DNA of 64,000 nt from contig NC_064769.1 of the NCBI RefSeq assembly GCF_011397635.1, positions 19,175,207-19,239,206 of the forward strand. The letters are read 5' to 3'. The position numbers and the translations under genes are program-made. This stretch comes from Epinephelus fuscoguttatus (lineage: Eukaryota > Chordata > Actinopteri > Perciformes > Serranidae). Positions within the stretch are counted from its first letter, which is position 1. Each line of letters starts with the position of its first letter. This document shows, piece by piece, positions 46,114 to 57,690 of this stretch. A model generated the notes under the pieces. The model was given only the letters and a program-made list of their open reading frames with translations. It had not been told where the DNA came from and did no database searches.

Positions 46114-48917
46114 GCTGTAACCTGGTGATGTAGCCGACGCCCTGCGGGAAATAATGTGACCACAGACATAAAATGAAATAAAATACAATATTATTTACAT
46201 GACTGTGGCCCAAACCCTTACAAAAAAACCCCAACTTTAATCTTTTTAAACACAGACGTATTCATTTATTGTAGTTTACTGGGCGTGATGTTTTCTGGGA
46301 ACAGCTTTTCTGCTTCACTTCGCTTTCACTCCTCATTTTTGACTTTTAAATAAAGATGCAACCTCTCGACAGAGTACAGCGCTGTGTAAATGAGTGATGA
46401 CACAGATTATGTAAACAGTGCAAATATAAGCGATCTTTTTTATTATTATCATCATCTCTGGTATTTCTTGTTTGGAAATCGGAGTATTTAATTTCCTTTT
46501 TTTCTTTCTTGGTCTTTCGTAGGCAATTACTTATTTGAATATTGTAATCTTTTCCTTTCTTTTTTGTTCTTTTTTTCCCAATATTATATATCATATAATT
46601 ATATAATATTTTGTGTATTTGTAAACTGGTGATAAGTGCATACAACTTAATTTCAGTTTCACGAGCCATCAGGGTTTTTTTTCCATCTCACCTGTGCATT
46701 TTCTTATGTTACTGTATGTTTTATTTCTTATCTTATTTTTTTTATTATTATTTATTTTCCCAGATTCCCTACAATATCCCAAATGAAGGGCTGGGTGTTT
46801 TGTTTTAGGTTTTTGTTTGTTTGTTTGTTTGTTTGTTTATCCTCCCAGAGAGTTTCAGGGCAAGGCCTTTCAATACTAGGATGGGTTGGCTTTACATTGA
46901 CCTAATGGACTATTCACATTGCCCATGTTCATGCATGTCAGGGTTTTTGTGAATGTATGTTTATGTGACCCATGCTTAACCAGGTATGTCCTATTTTGAT
47001 CAACAATCTCTTTTCCAAGGGAGACCTGGCAAACACAGCAGCATACAAAAGTTACAAACAACAATAACCACAATAAAAACCCAGAAGATAAACATTAATA
47101 TGTCAAAATATTAAAACACTTATGTACAATGACAAGTACCAACTGATTATGAGAGCTGTGAAATAAAGGGAGAAAGACCACTTCTTGTAGTTTCCAATAT
47201 TTTTGAAGGCTATTCCAAGTGAGGGGAACAGAGCACATTAAATCTTTATTTCCCAGCTCAGTCCCAGTGCAGTGTATATGGAACAGACAACAAGACTAAA
47301 TCTGGAGATCTCAGACTGTAACTACAGTCAGATCTCTATCAAAGTGCAAATGCATGAGTTTACCCAATATGGCTTTATAAATGAACAAATGTTGTCCAGC
47401 ATTTGAACAAAGGACTATAATTGTGTGCTTTGTCATATTATGTTTCAGCAATTATGTTTGGGGATCTTTGTGTTCAATGCCCAATGCTTAATACTACAAA
47501 AAGACTGATAACACTTAACAAATGGCACTACACATTCACAGGTGCCTCAGGGTATTTCTGCACAAGCATACATTTGCCAGCAGATGGCAACCCTACAACA
47601 GACACTACTGTAAGCACCCAGCATAGCAAAGTGCCTGAGTCCACATGAAAGCCAGTTCAGACTAGAGCAGCAAAGATCACTGTGGTAGATAAACTATGGC
47701 ATAAGAGGTTTTTTGTACTTTGCCTCTGGGCTGTTGCGGATATCTCTCCACAATGTCAATTTTCTCTGAGGAACACGCAGGCCTATTAACTATCTGAATG
47801 TTTGTGTGCAGTAAGTGCTCCTCTTCACCATTAACATGCTTTGGGTTGTGTGAACTCTAGAGCAATAAGGTCTCTTATTGGCTTGTTACAGAGAGTTATT
47901 AGGTTTGCCCCCCGGCCTCTGCTGGTATTTAATTACCCTTGCTCTCTCTCCTTTTCATCATGATGAAGACGACAGCAGCCGATAGGTGAAAGAGGAGACT
48001 TCACCAGGCCTTAATTGGTTCATTTGCTTCTGCCTGCCAAGCGCAGATGGAGCACTTTATTACTGTCACTGCCAGGTACATGCTGGAGAGCTTGACATCA
48101 TATGAGGACATGATGACATGACCAAAACAGGATGATAATCAGGATGAGAGTTTGAGAAACAGTTACAGAACCACAGACTTTGTGCATTCATAACATAAGC
48201 TCACCCATTATTTTGTGACCAGTTTGTTATATTGCCATACTGTTATTGACACAACCTGTCTCAGCCTCTCCTCTCTGGTGGGTGCTACAGAGCACTTTAT
48301 GCCAACACAAGAGCAGCTCCTTCCCACAGGCCGTCACTCTGATGAAAAATTTAATCAGTCATACACTGTCAATAACCCTGTAACACCAGACATCCTCTGC
48401 TCCTATTATAGACTATTATAGATCACATTTTTGCTAGACATATCATCTGTTACTGTCTATATAAATCCTGCATGCTGTACAGTATACAAACATGTACATT
48501 ATCATCCAGTGCATGTTTACATCCATTTAATATTAATTTATTTGCCCTGATTGTAAAGTATTGAATTGGATATAAACATCACATAAATATAATTTTTGTT
48601 GTTGGTTATTGGTGCTTTATATATATATTCACTAGTCCATATCCATTCAGTGCACAGTTGCCCATGTGCAGTTTCACATGGTGTGTGTTTGGGATATAGG
48701 TCACAGGTAATTGCAGATTAAATAGTCAACTGAACCCATTAAGAAGAGCAATGTATTCAGACAGAGTTTTTGTGAATTTGATAGTATGATTGCTTTATTG
48801 AAAGTACAGTAGTACCATTGCCAATAGTGGGATAGTTAGTGGGCTAAAACTGTACATTAGTAGTTGAGGTAGCACGTTGAAAGGCAGATAGTTAAAGTTT
48901 TTATATGTTGTATTGAC

Positions 48918-49165
48918 TTAAAAGTGAGGCGCACTGGTAGTTCACATGGGAACGGTGCGGCTAGCCCTTGTTGCAGCGGTGGGGGTTGGAATCTGGCCTT
49001 CGTTCTTTGCTACAGCGCCCCCCTTTGGCTAATTGATGTAATATTGTTTCATTCGCATCCTCCCATGACCCTGTACCACTGCGCCAAATTTCACATGGAT
49101 TGACTAAGTCAGGGAGGAGAAAAATGTGGAACAGACACACCCACACACAGAGTTTTTGTCATTAT
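48918..49165 (+). mobile_element. SINE-like element with tRNA-like head
   Basis: Opens with 'gaggcgcactggtagttcac' and 'ggggttggaatctggccttc', an approximate A box and B box. It continues with 'caccactgcgccaaatttcacatgg'-type text (shared body phrase of fish SINEs) and ends near 'cacacacagagtttttgtca'. Divergent, with no clean target duplication seen. Confidence 0.5.
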
Positions 49166-49249
49166 ATAGTAAGATATAATATTCATATAAACACCTATTC
49201 TTTCACATTCTTGTGTACGTAATAGTCCTGTCAATGTTTCACCTTTATT

Positions 49250-49386
49250 TGTGCAGCTTTGCTGCCCTTGTTTCTGGCTTTTATGTCTATTTTTGTGTCA
49301 GAACACTGAGAGCAATGCAAAATGCCAAGTCAGTTCCTTGTATGTGTGCACGAACTTGGCCACTAAAGTGATTCTGATTCTGATAA
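49250..49386 (+). repeat. Retroelement 3' tail-like repeat ending in (TGATTC)n
   Basis: Contains 'ccaagtcagttccttgtatg' followed by 'acttggccactaaagtgatt' and 'ctgattctgat'. This phrase order is common at the 3' ends of a fish retroelement that terminates in TGATTC repeats. Only the tail is recognisable. Confidence 0.5.
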
Positions 49387-50514
49387 ACAGTATGTTCTTC
49401 TTGCAAAGTATCATATTGTTGAGATATTATAATCTCTTTACTTGTGTTTCATGATGTGACCTTAGTCTACAGTCCTGACTTTGGACATCTTCAGCAGTAA
49501 AATGTCTTTACACAGGAAAATATAGCATAACTGAGGACTATAAGTGTATGAATAAAATATTTAAAAGCATTACTTGTTAACTCAGTAAGTGTATAAATCC
49601 TCTACTTGATTCTGACATTAAATCTCTCTGTGTCATACAATACCCATCAAGAGAGATGTAATAAAATTACCCTAAAATACCATTAGCTAATTGCATCACT
49701 AAATGGGAGTAAACAGTTTTTCCACACAAATCTTGTCTCAATTTATTAATTACTGATCATAGCACACAAGCAGGTTACGACTAAAGGATGTCTGTAAATC
49801 TCCCAACACCCACTCTGCATCAGAAAGAAAAGAAAAGGTCTACTCTGTAATTACTCTATAATTACTATTTATTTGAATGCTGCCTGCCTCTAAATAAAGC
49901 ATGCCTGCACATAAGGTGGTGACAGTTGGGTTTGGATTTCTGAGTGATCCTCTTGCAAATTGAACAATCACTATGTGTGGATCGTAGAGATTTTATCATG
50001 TGTTTGACCACAAAGGATCAGTATGATGTTTGCATAATGCTCTTCAAGCACATGCTAACAGTGGACTCTGTTTAATTTCGATAAACTGTACGGCCGTTAC
50101 AACAGCATGCCATCAGCCAGAGAACAATAATCCATCTCCGTCTTTGGTGTTCAATATAGGGACATTAGTTGGCATGGTAACCTCATTTGCCATCTGCAGG
50201 TCTCATTCATACTGAAAAATGACACTCACGAAGCTGTAAAGAAACAATTCAATATTCTTTTTCACAGCAACGGTGGGTCAGAGTACGTCTGCTGCAATTC
50301 TTTGGGTGTGCACTCACTTGTCTTTCTTGGGAAAGAACAAACACCTGTATTTGAATGATTGAATTTGTAGTGATGGTTTCAGTCATCACATGTTTGTTGG
50401 GGGGATTTGTTAGTGTAGTGTTGAGTGCAGCATTGCTTGTAAAATAAAAACAATTGTTTGCTTTCATGTCAAAACGTAGATGAGCAAATCAATACAACTC
50501 TGATAACTGTCAGT

Positions 50515-50830
50515 TAAATACTAAGTTAGAGCCAGCAAGGAGCTAGCTTAGCTTAGCATACAGAGTGAAGACAGGGAAACAGCTAGCCTGGCTCTTTCCA
50601 CAGGTCAATTGTAAATCTATGCAAAAACAAAAGTGTAAAAATGATAACTTGTGGTTTCAGAGGGGATTATGCGGGATTATTTTTTGGCCGGGCACAATTC
50701 TGCAAGTCTAAGAACAAGACCCCAGCCAAGAAATGATCCTGGCCAAATAACTCCCCATACATGTACACATATTTGCTTTCTTGTCAAGAGTTAGATGTGA
50801 AGATTGATAGCATTCAAATTGTTAACAAGA
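50515..50830 (+). repeat. Dispersed teleost repeat, second copy
   Basis: Shares phrases with the 22.14-22.34 kb copy ('agctagcttagcttagcata', 'ctagcctggctctttccaca') and carries the further 3' part ('gggattattttttggccggg'). A second element head ('aagagttagatgtgaagatt') begins near 50,786, suggesting two abutting copies. Confidence 0.6.
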
Positions 50831-51359
50831 AAGCTAATAAGTGTATTCCCAAAATGTCTCTAACTATTCCTGCAGAAGTGAATGCAGCTGTGTTTGCTCA
50901 TCAGACATACCAGTGGTGGAAGTGGGGTCAATGGGCTTTCTTCACAGCTGACATTTTGACTTGCCATAGGCTAGTAGGAGGAGCACAGATGTTACTTGTT
51001 TTCAGCAACAAATCATGACAAGCTCTTATTTAGAGATATTTCAAACCTGAAAGACAGGTTTGGTAAAATTAGTTTTCTCTTTGCTGTCAGGGCACATTAG
51101 TCATGAAATAATAATTTGCATTGGAAAGGTTTTCCTGTATGTTTTTAAATACTATGTTTTGTCTGTGAAGACTCATGAGGTTAACCTGTACCTGCACACA
51201 TGGTCAATTTTTAAGGGTTTTTAGGATCAGCAGGCCTCTGGGGTCACAGTGTATCATCCGCTTTGTAGACTGTGTCAGAGAGGAGCTGATTCAATGCTTT
51301 AGTATTCATAAGGCGACAGTTTGTGGTGTCACTGTGTTTGATTGCATATTACTTTAAGG

Positions 51360-51638
51360 CAGAGGTTCCCAACTGGGTCCAGATTTCTGCTTAGTCATTA
51401 GTTCAAGGTCCACACAGTTTAATATATTCAGCGCCATACTTGCGTCCGGCCATGTCGTCAAGCTAGTTTGCTGTCTCTGTTAAGTGGCTGACAGATAGTC
51501 ACTCACTCTACAGCAGGACACGGCACTTTAAGATGAAAGCTCTATGCCGTAAATTCATTGTACTTAATAATAAAGTGTGTTTATTACAAACTTGACACTT
51601 TTGCGAGTCACTCGCGGTCCACCAGTTGGGAACCACTG
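51360..51638. mobile_element. hAT-type MITE with terminal inverted repeats
   Basis: A 279-bp element with terminal inverted repeats: CAGAGGTTCCCAACTGG at the left and the inverse of CAGTGGTTCCCAACTGG at the right (one mismatch). Flanking octamers 51352-51359 (ctttaagg) and 51639-51646 (ttttaaga) look like an 8-bp target-site duplication decayed at two positions. CAGNGGTTCCCAAC termini and 8-bp duplications are hallmarks of hAT elements. There is no transposase ORF, so it is non-autonomous. Confidence 0.85.
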
Positions 51639-53243
51639 TTTTAAGATGTATCTGTGATTGTGTCTGCTCTCGTATTCCAATCAGTGGTGGAAAGCAGTGG
51701 AGTCGGGTGAAGTCAGGTAATTTGAGACATCAGGTCAAATGGGACAAGTATGGTTTTACATCTTGGGCTCTTTAAATATTAGTTGCCAATCACCAAGCAT
51801 ATTATTGCATTGTTACTATAAATGTCTTTTACATGAAACAGTCATTTTGATTGAGATAACTAGAATGGGCAGAGCAGAGAGTCAAAAAATCACTGGTCTC
51901 AGAACATACTGCAGCTGAAACATATTTTAACTGTTTGACTTAGAATCAAAATATTTCCACAGTACACTTTACTTTTTATGGGAGAGGGTTTGAAGGAGTA
52001 CTTACTGCATTCAGGTAAAATGGGACAAAACATTAAGCTAAAATGGGACATTTTCCTGAAGTGAAACCAGCATGTTTTTAGCTACTATGTGCCATAAAAT
52101 AAAATAGAGTTATTATGCTATTGTTTGCCACCCTGTCACATCACTTCTTTGCCACTTAAAAAATATTAAAGACAGTGCAATGAGTCCAATGCCGTGTCAT
52201 TCACAATAGTCCAGAATTACCATGACTAATACATGCACACAGGGCACAGGCATTTCCATTGTAGACAATATGGCAGCAAGGAAAAAGGCAGCATGAAAAC
52301 AGGGAAAACATGGCAGAAAAGTTGGACAATCTTTTAAATGAATAGGTAGATTGCATTAATGATATAATTTAGCTATGAATGTGCTGATAAATGGATTTGA
52401 CCACATAACAAACAAACATGACTGTCTCACTTTTTCTCACTTTCTCCATTTTTACCTGAACGTGTTATTGGAGTAAGGGAGGGGTTCTTGATGTGTTTGA
52501 TAGTCCAACGTTTCTGAAATATTTTACTTGGCAACATATTTTGTGTATAGAAATATAGCAGAGAGCCGTAACAAGCTCTAAAAGTAAAATTCGTCATAGT
52601 CTGAAGACTTTTAAGTGGTTTTCTTGATAATCTACCAAAAAAGTCTCATTTTACCTGACTTCACCTGTGGTACTTTATTTGGAGGACATTTATTTGTAAT
52701 TTCTATCTATTCATTTATTATGTGGCAGTCCCCTCTCCCCAAGTGACAGCTCGTTTTCCAGCTCTGCTTCTGCACACCTGATCCCATTAAGAGTGCATTA
52801 AGCACTGCTGATTGGCTGAGCTGTAGAAACACATCAGCTGCACAGACAGGATGTGTATGTTTCCTAATCCATTAGTGCAGAAGTCAAAATGGACCTAAAA
52901 ACTTGCATTAGTTTTAAGCTTCCAAATCAGTTGCTCTTCTCCTTTAAATCTTTCCGCGAAACAGCAACGTGCTTACTTTGACGGGTTTGGCATCACGACA
53001 GCGGCCGCCTTCCCTTTCATCCGATTGGCCGAGCCGTGGGAATATTCAAATCCAGCCTTGATTGATTGGCCCACAGCCGGTTTCAACAGTGCAGGGGACT
53101 CATTTCCATTCCGACATCACTCTCTGTGGCACACACTGCTTGGTCGGCTGCCGAGATGAGACACAAGCAGCTGCACGGAAAAACACAATCGGTGAAATTA
53201 TCTTTCTAGAGCCACTGCTGAATATGTCGAGGAAGTACAATTA

Positions 53244-53372
53244 ATGGAGCCGGCTTCATCCATGGATATATCCCCGGAGGTTTCGCGAAATCTGTGGCGA
53301 GATTGCTTTTGCAGAGGAAATACGCCTTCCGAGCAGGAGAACAACCAATCAGCCGTGGCCAACCAAAGATAA
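53244..53372 (+). CDS. Short ORF in promoter-like patch (uORF or first-exon candidate)
   Basis: A 42-codon ATG frame in good context (ttaATGG), starting MEPASSMDISPEVSRN and ending at TAA 53370-53372. It lies between the CCAAT cluster and the second candidate start at 53414. It resembles no family I know. It may be an upstream ORF of an unannotated transcript or chance. Confidence 0.2.
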   Translation: MEPASSMDISPEVSRNLWRDCFCRGNTPSEQENNQSAVANQR

Positions 53373-53413
53373 ACAAGCCTTATGATAAGACTAAACTCTG
53401 TAAGACATTCATT

Positions 53414-53478
53414 ATGTTTCTTATAGCCATTCTTAATGTGCAGGGGACACTGTGTGGGCGCATGGGGGATAATCCTCG
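53414..53478 (+). CDS. Candidate first coding exon with signal-peptide-like start
   Basis: From ATG 53414 the frame reads MFLIAILNVQGTLCGRMGDN followed by PR, up to a donor-like CG/GTGCGT at 53479. The short hydrophobic run FLIAIL followed by small and polar residues resembles a weak signal peptide. The position just downstream of a promoter-like patch suits exon 1 of a secreted or membrane protein whose other exons lie to the right. No downstream exon was identified in the remaining 10.5 kb, so this is speculative. Confidence 0.25.
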
Positions 53479-53995
53479 GTGCGTAAAATGTTTTGTTGGA
53501 ATTGATTTCTAGTGGTAGCTGTGCAACTACACGACAGTAACAGAGTAAGATAAATATTTAGGTTGTAAAGATGCTTCAGTGCATGATGTCAGGATTTGCC
53601 CTGCATTGATTTTAAGTCGGCGGCGTTAAAGTGGTGAAAGATGCTCAGTGCGCACTAATGGATAGGAGCGTCTCGCCCTTACTATATATCAGTGTGATGC
53701 TATTGGCTAATGTGTATTTATATGGGCCGAGTCCAACTGTGAGGTTTGTAATTTATATTCACTTTGTAGAATAATTCATCCAATGGCAGGCTATTCCCAT
53801 AAATGTATTTAATGGTTAAATATATGCGCAAAAGACCTAATTTGGATATTAATATACGAGTTATATTTGTATAACAAAATGTATAGTTTCTTTTTTCTCA
53901 CATAACTGTTCTGTTGTGATCCAATCCAATCTCTAGTCCCATCCCTTTCATCCACAAATGGCACCTTCAGTTGGGATGATGGCTTTACGCGCAGT

Positions 53996-54018
53996 AAAAA
54001 AAAAAAAAAAAAAAAAAA
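53996..54018. repeat. A-homopolymer
   Basis: A run of more than 20 A residues directly following agtaa; no SINE head is recognised immediately upstream. Confidence 0.85.
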
Positions 54019-56864
54019 GCGTTTTATATGTCAGCATCACAGTGGATACGGGAAGTGCTTTGAAGTATATTATCGGTCATTCAGGGCTGCCTCTGAAGGT
54101 TTCCATTTCTATTGTCTAGAAGCCGGAGGTGGGATCATCGCACCTCACTGCACCGGTGGCAGCCGAGGTTGAAGGTTAGCCGCAGCAGAGGGGCCTATAG
54201 ATTATTGGCCAGGTGTGAAATTCTACCCCGCATGCTTTTTTTCTGCCTGTGCCAGATCCTTTATTACCCAGAGAGATGGGATGTCACAGCTTCCCACCAG
54301 AGGCAGAGAAGGAGAGGTTGCAATTTGGTGTTTTATTGTCCTCTTTTTTTTTCTTTTCTGGCTGTTTTGTGACCAAAAAGAGGAAAACTACTACAATTTT
54401 CCCTTGGCTTATTTTTATTTTGAAGCATGTGGCCATCAGGAATAGGCTCATCTTTCTTCTGATTTCCTATAAACATATTCAAATCGTGGCATTGTGACTT
54501 TAGATTTACCACGATGTCATAATACAGAATTTAAGTGCCTTCTTCCCCTTTCATTATAAAGTGAGGTTTGCTTTATTCACTATAAAATCTACAGTCAGAC
54601 TACTTTATAGAAGCCAGTAAATGTTTAATGTTGCATGTTTTTCATGCCATATAATCTAGCTAGATTTGAGGTGCACAGGGGTCACTCTTCAATATTAAGG
54701 ACATGTGCATATGTCCCCCCCAAGAACCCCCAAACCATCAGCTTCATGTGACCCCCGCCACCACAATGTTGAAACAAAACCTACGCCCTTGCAATCTAGA
54801 CATCACTGTGGTCTTCAATTATAGACTGTAATGGTAACTACCCTTAATGAGATATCCATATTTTGTTTGTTGGAAATGCGCTTTGCCTTTGCCTAGGGTT
54901 GTTTGAGAGGCTTGTAAATTGTGTCGTGTTATGAGCAGTCAATGTGCAGGTATCCCATGGGGGTTTCCCTCTGATCTCACATCACACCCCAGCAGTAATT
55001 CCAACTCTGTAAAGGGAAGGGATTTGTCATTTGGCTGCCTGCTTCCCTTTGCTTTCTCAGGAGCGAAGCTGAGCTCTGATTTATTGTGAAGTTTCCCCAG
55101 GCTCACTCAATCTCCATGCCTACCGAATTACTGAATGGAGGAAATGGCTCACCACGAGAATGACCTTTTCTTGGATGACTGTTAGCCAGGCCAGCGCAAG
55201 GACTGATTAAGGTCGTGCCTTTTTCTGCCATGTCATCCGTAGCTTCACATTTGAGGCTGGTTGAGTGTACAGTGAGTTGTGGGTTAGTTGTAGGAGCCAG
55301 GATGATGAGATGATGCAAAATGACTTGAAAATATTTATGCACCCAACCTTTCTGCCCTTTCTTAGGAATAATGTCAGTGGCTTGGTCGCTTAGCAGTTTC
55401 TCTCGTGCACCCTTTGTGATCGCATTTTTATCTGCTAAGAGATGTCGTGTGTAATTACAGGCGGCCTGCCATCATTTGCAATCTGTCTAATTGGTCTTTT
55501 CATTCTAATAGGATGAAGGGGGAGTGAGACGGGGGTTAAGGGTTGAAGGTTAAGGACTGGGCCTCCGAGGTCACTGGGGAGGGGACAGGACTGCAAGGGT
55601 TATTGGGAGCTCCAGCCATTTTTATTTTGCCTCTGTGATGGTGCTCAGTCATTACATCAAATTAATGAATAAGACTGCCGAATTGCAATTGATGCATCAT
55701 CATTTGCCCTAAATAGAAAAGCAGTGAGATGATGACATTTTTAGATGGTCCAGAGATCAAAGCCCCTTTTTTTCCTCTAGAACATTTTGATGTTTCTGTG
55801 ATGCATGCTAGAGAGCTTATCATTAGGTTATCTCCCACATTAGAGCCATACAGGCAGCATTTTCTCTGCAGTTTCTAATGAGTTTCATGTTTGCTTGAAG
55901 ATTTTTTAATGACCTGAAGGAATCAGTGACCCGTAACAGTGTTGAGGTAAAGTAAACAGCCAAAGGATAGGGCTTGGGCAAAGAAGGTGGGGAGGATTGG
56001 AGTGTTTGTGTAACATAAAGTCAATTTTCTGTCATTTTTATCCTCTTTTATGGTTTCAACTTAAGTTGATGAGAATGGGAGACTTAAACGGATACTTTGC
56101 CGAGTTTCAATCAGTGTGAATGAATTATGGTTAACTTCCTCTCTATCTTGCCAGCACCCAGATATCCCTGCTTGTTTGGCACATGGATGTATTAAGAGAC
56201 CTGGATACAGCATTGGAGGTGGGATCCTGTTTATTCCTATCAAAATTGCTCAGTGGTGCATGAAGCTATAAAAGCTCTATATCCATGGTATGACATTACC
56301 CAGATCTCCCGCATTATGGGGCCCATAGAGCAAGAACACTAGAGATTTAGGACAGCCAAGTGGCTAACTTCCACTGACCGAATGGCTAACTTCCTGTTTA
56401 GTGCTCTGATAACTTGAATGGGGTAAAAATTGTTTAGTCGTGTGGCTCTTGTAGACTTTCCAAATGTTATCAGACTGAATGGATTAACTAGATAATGCAG
56501 GGGTTGTGGTGTTTTAAAAATGTATTCACTGATTTCTCTTTCACAATCCTAAGTCTATGGGAAAAAGTCTTTTTGGCCCAGTGGCATTAGTGATGGACCG
56601 GGATGGTGTAATTCCGCTTTTGGCAATCATGTAAAATTGGCTTCAAAGCCTGGCACTGCCTGGGGGCTTGGGTTGTCAGCAAAAATGCATCAGATGACAC
56701 GAAACAAGTCACATGAGCTGAGGCTGTTGGTCAAACTACAGATTGTACTTCTCTATTGTACTACTCATTTTTGTATGCCTGTTGCCACCATGGACACAAA
56801 GATAATAGAAGCGGATCGAGAGAGAAAGCTGGCTCTCTTTCTCTCTCTATCATATTTTAAACTC

Positions 56865-57690
56865 ATATCAAACAGTAGCATAAAACCAGGCAGCCCTTAT
56901 CAAATCCAAACCAAGATTCTGATACTGCATTGCCCATTTCTTGCCTCAAATGTTAGTGCACTGTTTAGCTGTAATATGAGAGTTTGTGGACGGGAAGTGG
57001 GCACCATACTGTTTAATGTATTGTGCAAACAAAAGCAGAAAAATCTGAGATCAAACAGTAAAACTAGGCAGCACTGACCAAATATAAACCAAGATTGTGA
57101 TACTGAATTGCCAGTTAGTGCACAAATGTTAGTGCACTGTTTAGCTGTAATACGAGAGTTTGTGAAAAGGAAGTGGACACCATACTCTTTCCTGTATTGT
57201 GTAAACAGAAGCTGAAAAAACCCAGAGAGTAAAACTAGGCAGCGCTAATCAAATGTAAACCAAGATTCTCATACTGCATTGCCATTTCTTGCCTAAAATG
57301 TCAGTGCACTGTTTAGCTGTAATAAGAGAGTTTGTGAACAGGAAGTGGACACTATACTGTTTCCTGTATTATGCAAACAGAAGCTGAAAAAACTGAGATC
57401 AGACAGTAAAACTAAGCAGCACTGACCAAATATAAACCAAGATTCTCATACTGCATTGTCCATTTCTTCATGTTAGTGCAGTGTTTAGCTGTAATACGAG
57501 TTTGTGATCAGGAAGTGGGAACCATACTGTTAATTATTTCGTTAAAATGAAGGTTGATAAAACTGAGGCTAAGCAGTAAAAGTAAGCATTGCTGATCAAA
57601 TATGAACCAAGATTCTGTTACTGCATTGCCTATTTCTCACCTAAAATATTTTCTGAACTATATTTTAGTGTACTGTTTAAGTATGAGATT
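56865..57690 (+). repeat. Five-copy tandem array with a period of about 174 bp
   Basis: The phrase ccaagattct (or one-base variants) recurs at 56911, 57089, 57260, 57437 and 57607, that is at spacings of 178, 171, 177 and 170 bp. The intervening sequence repeats in the same order: 'actgcattgccatttcttgc', 'gtgcactgtttagctgtaat', 'gagtttgtgaacaggaagtg', 'gtaaacagaagctgaaaaaa', 'gtaaaactaggcagcactga'. Copies diverge by small indels and substitutions; the outer copies are the most degraded. No ORF is conserved across units. Confidence 0.9.

Larger units (their letters stand above)
46200..52800. other. Gene-poor region upstream of CPLANE1
   Basis: About 6.6 kb with no recognised exon. It contains a (GTTT)n run near 46,818-46,848, SINE-like elements, a dispersed repeat and a hAT-type MITE (listed separately). 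Complex non-repetitive sequence with homeodomain-type TAATTA/CTTAATTG sites occurs near 47,880-48,110. Open frames here are short and unremarkable. Confidence 0.55.
52800..53480 (+). promoter_or_regulatory. CCAAT-rich, CpG-containing promoter-like patch
   Basis: Several CCAAT/ATTGG boxes cluster here: gctgattggctgag near 52,808, ccgattggccgag near 53,019, ttgattggccca near 53,060 and aaccaatcagcc near 53,343. Local CpG and GC content is high, including gcggccgcc near 53,000, against an AT-rich background. Such clusters typify NF-Y-bound vertebrate promoters. Plus-strand orientation is favoured because of the exon-like features downstream; no known gene is recognised. Confidence 0.45.

Noticed and set aside
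56637-57077. 146-codon plus-strand frame overlapping the tandem array
   Set aside because: It covers only the first repeat unit; the other units do not keep the frame, and no domain is recognisable.
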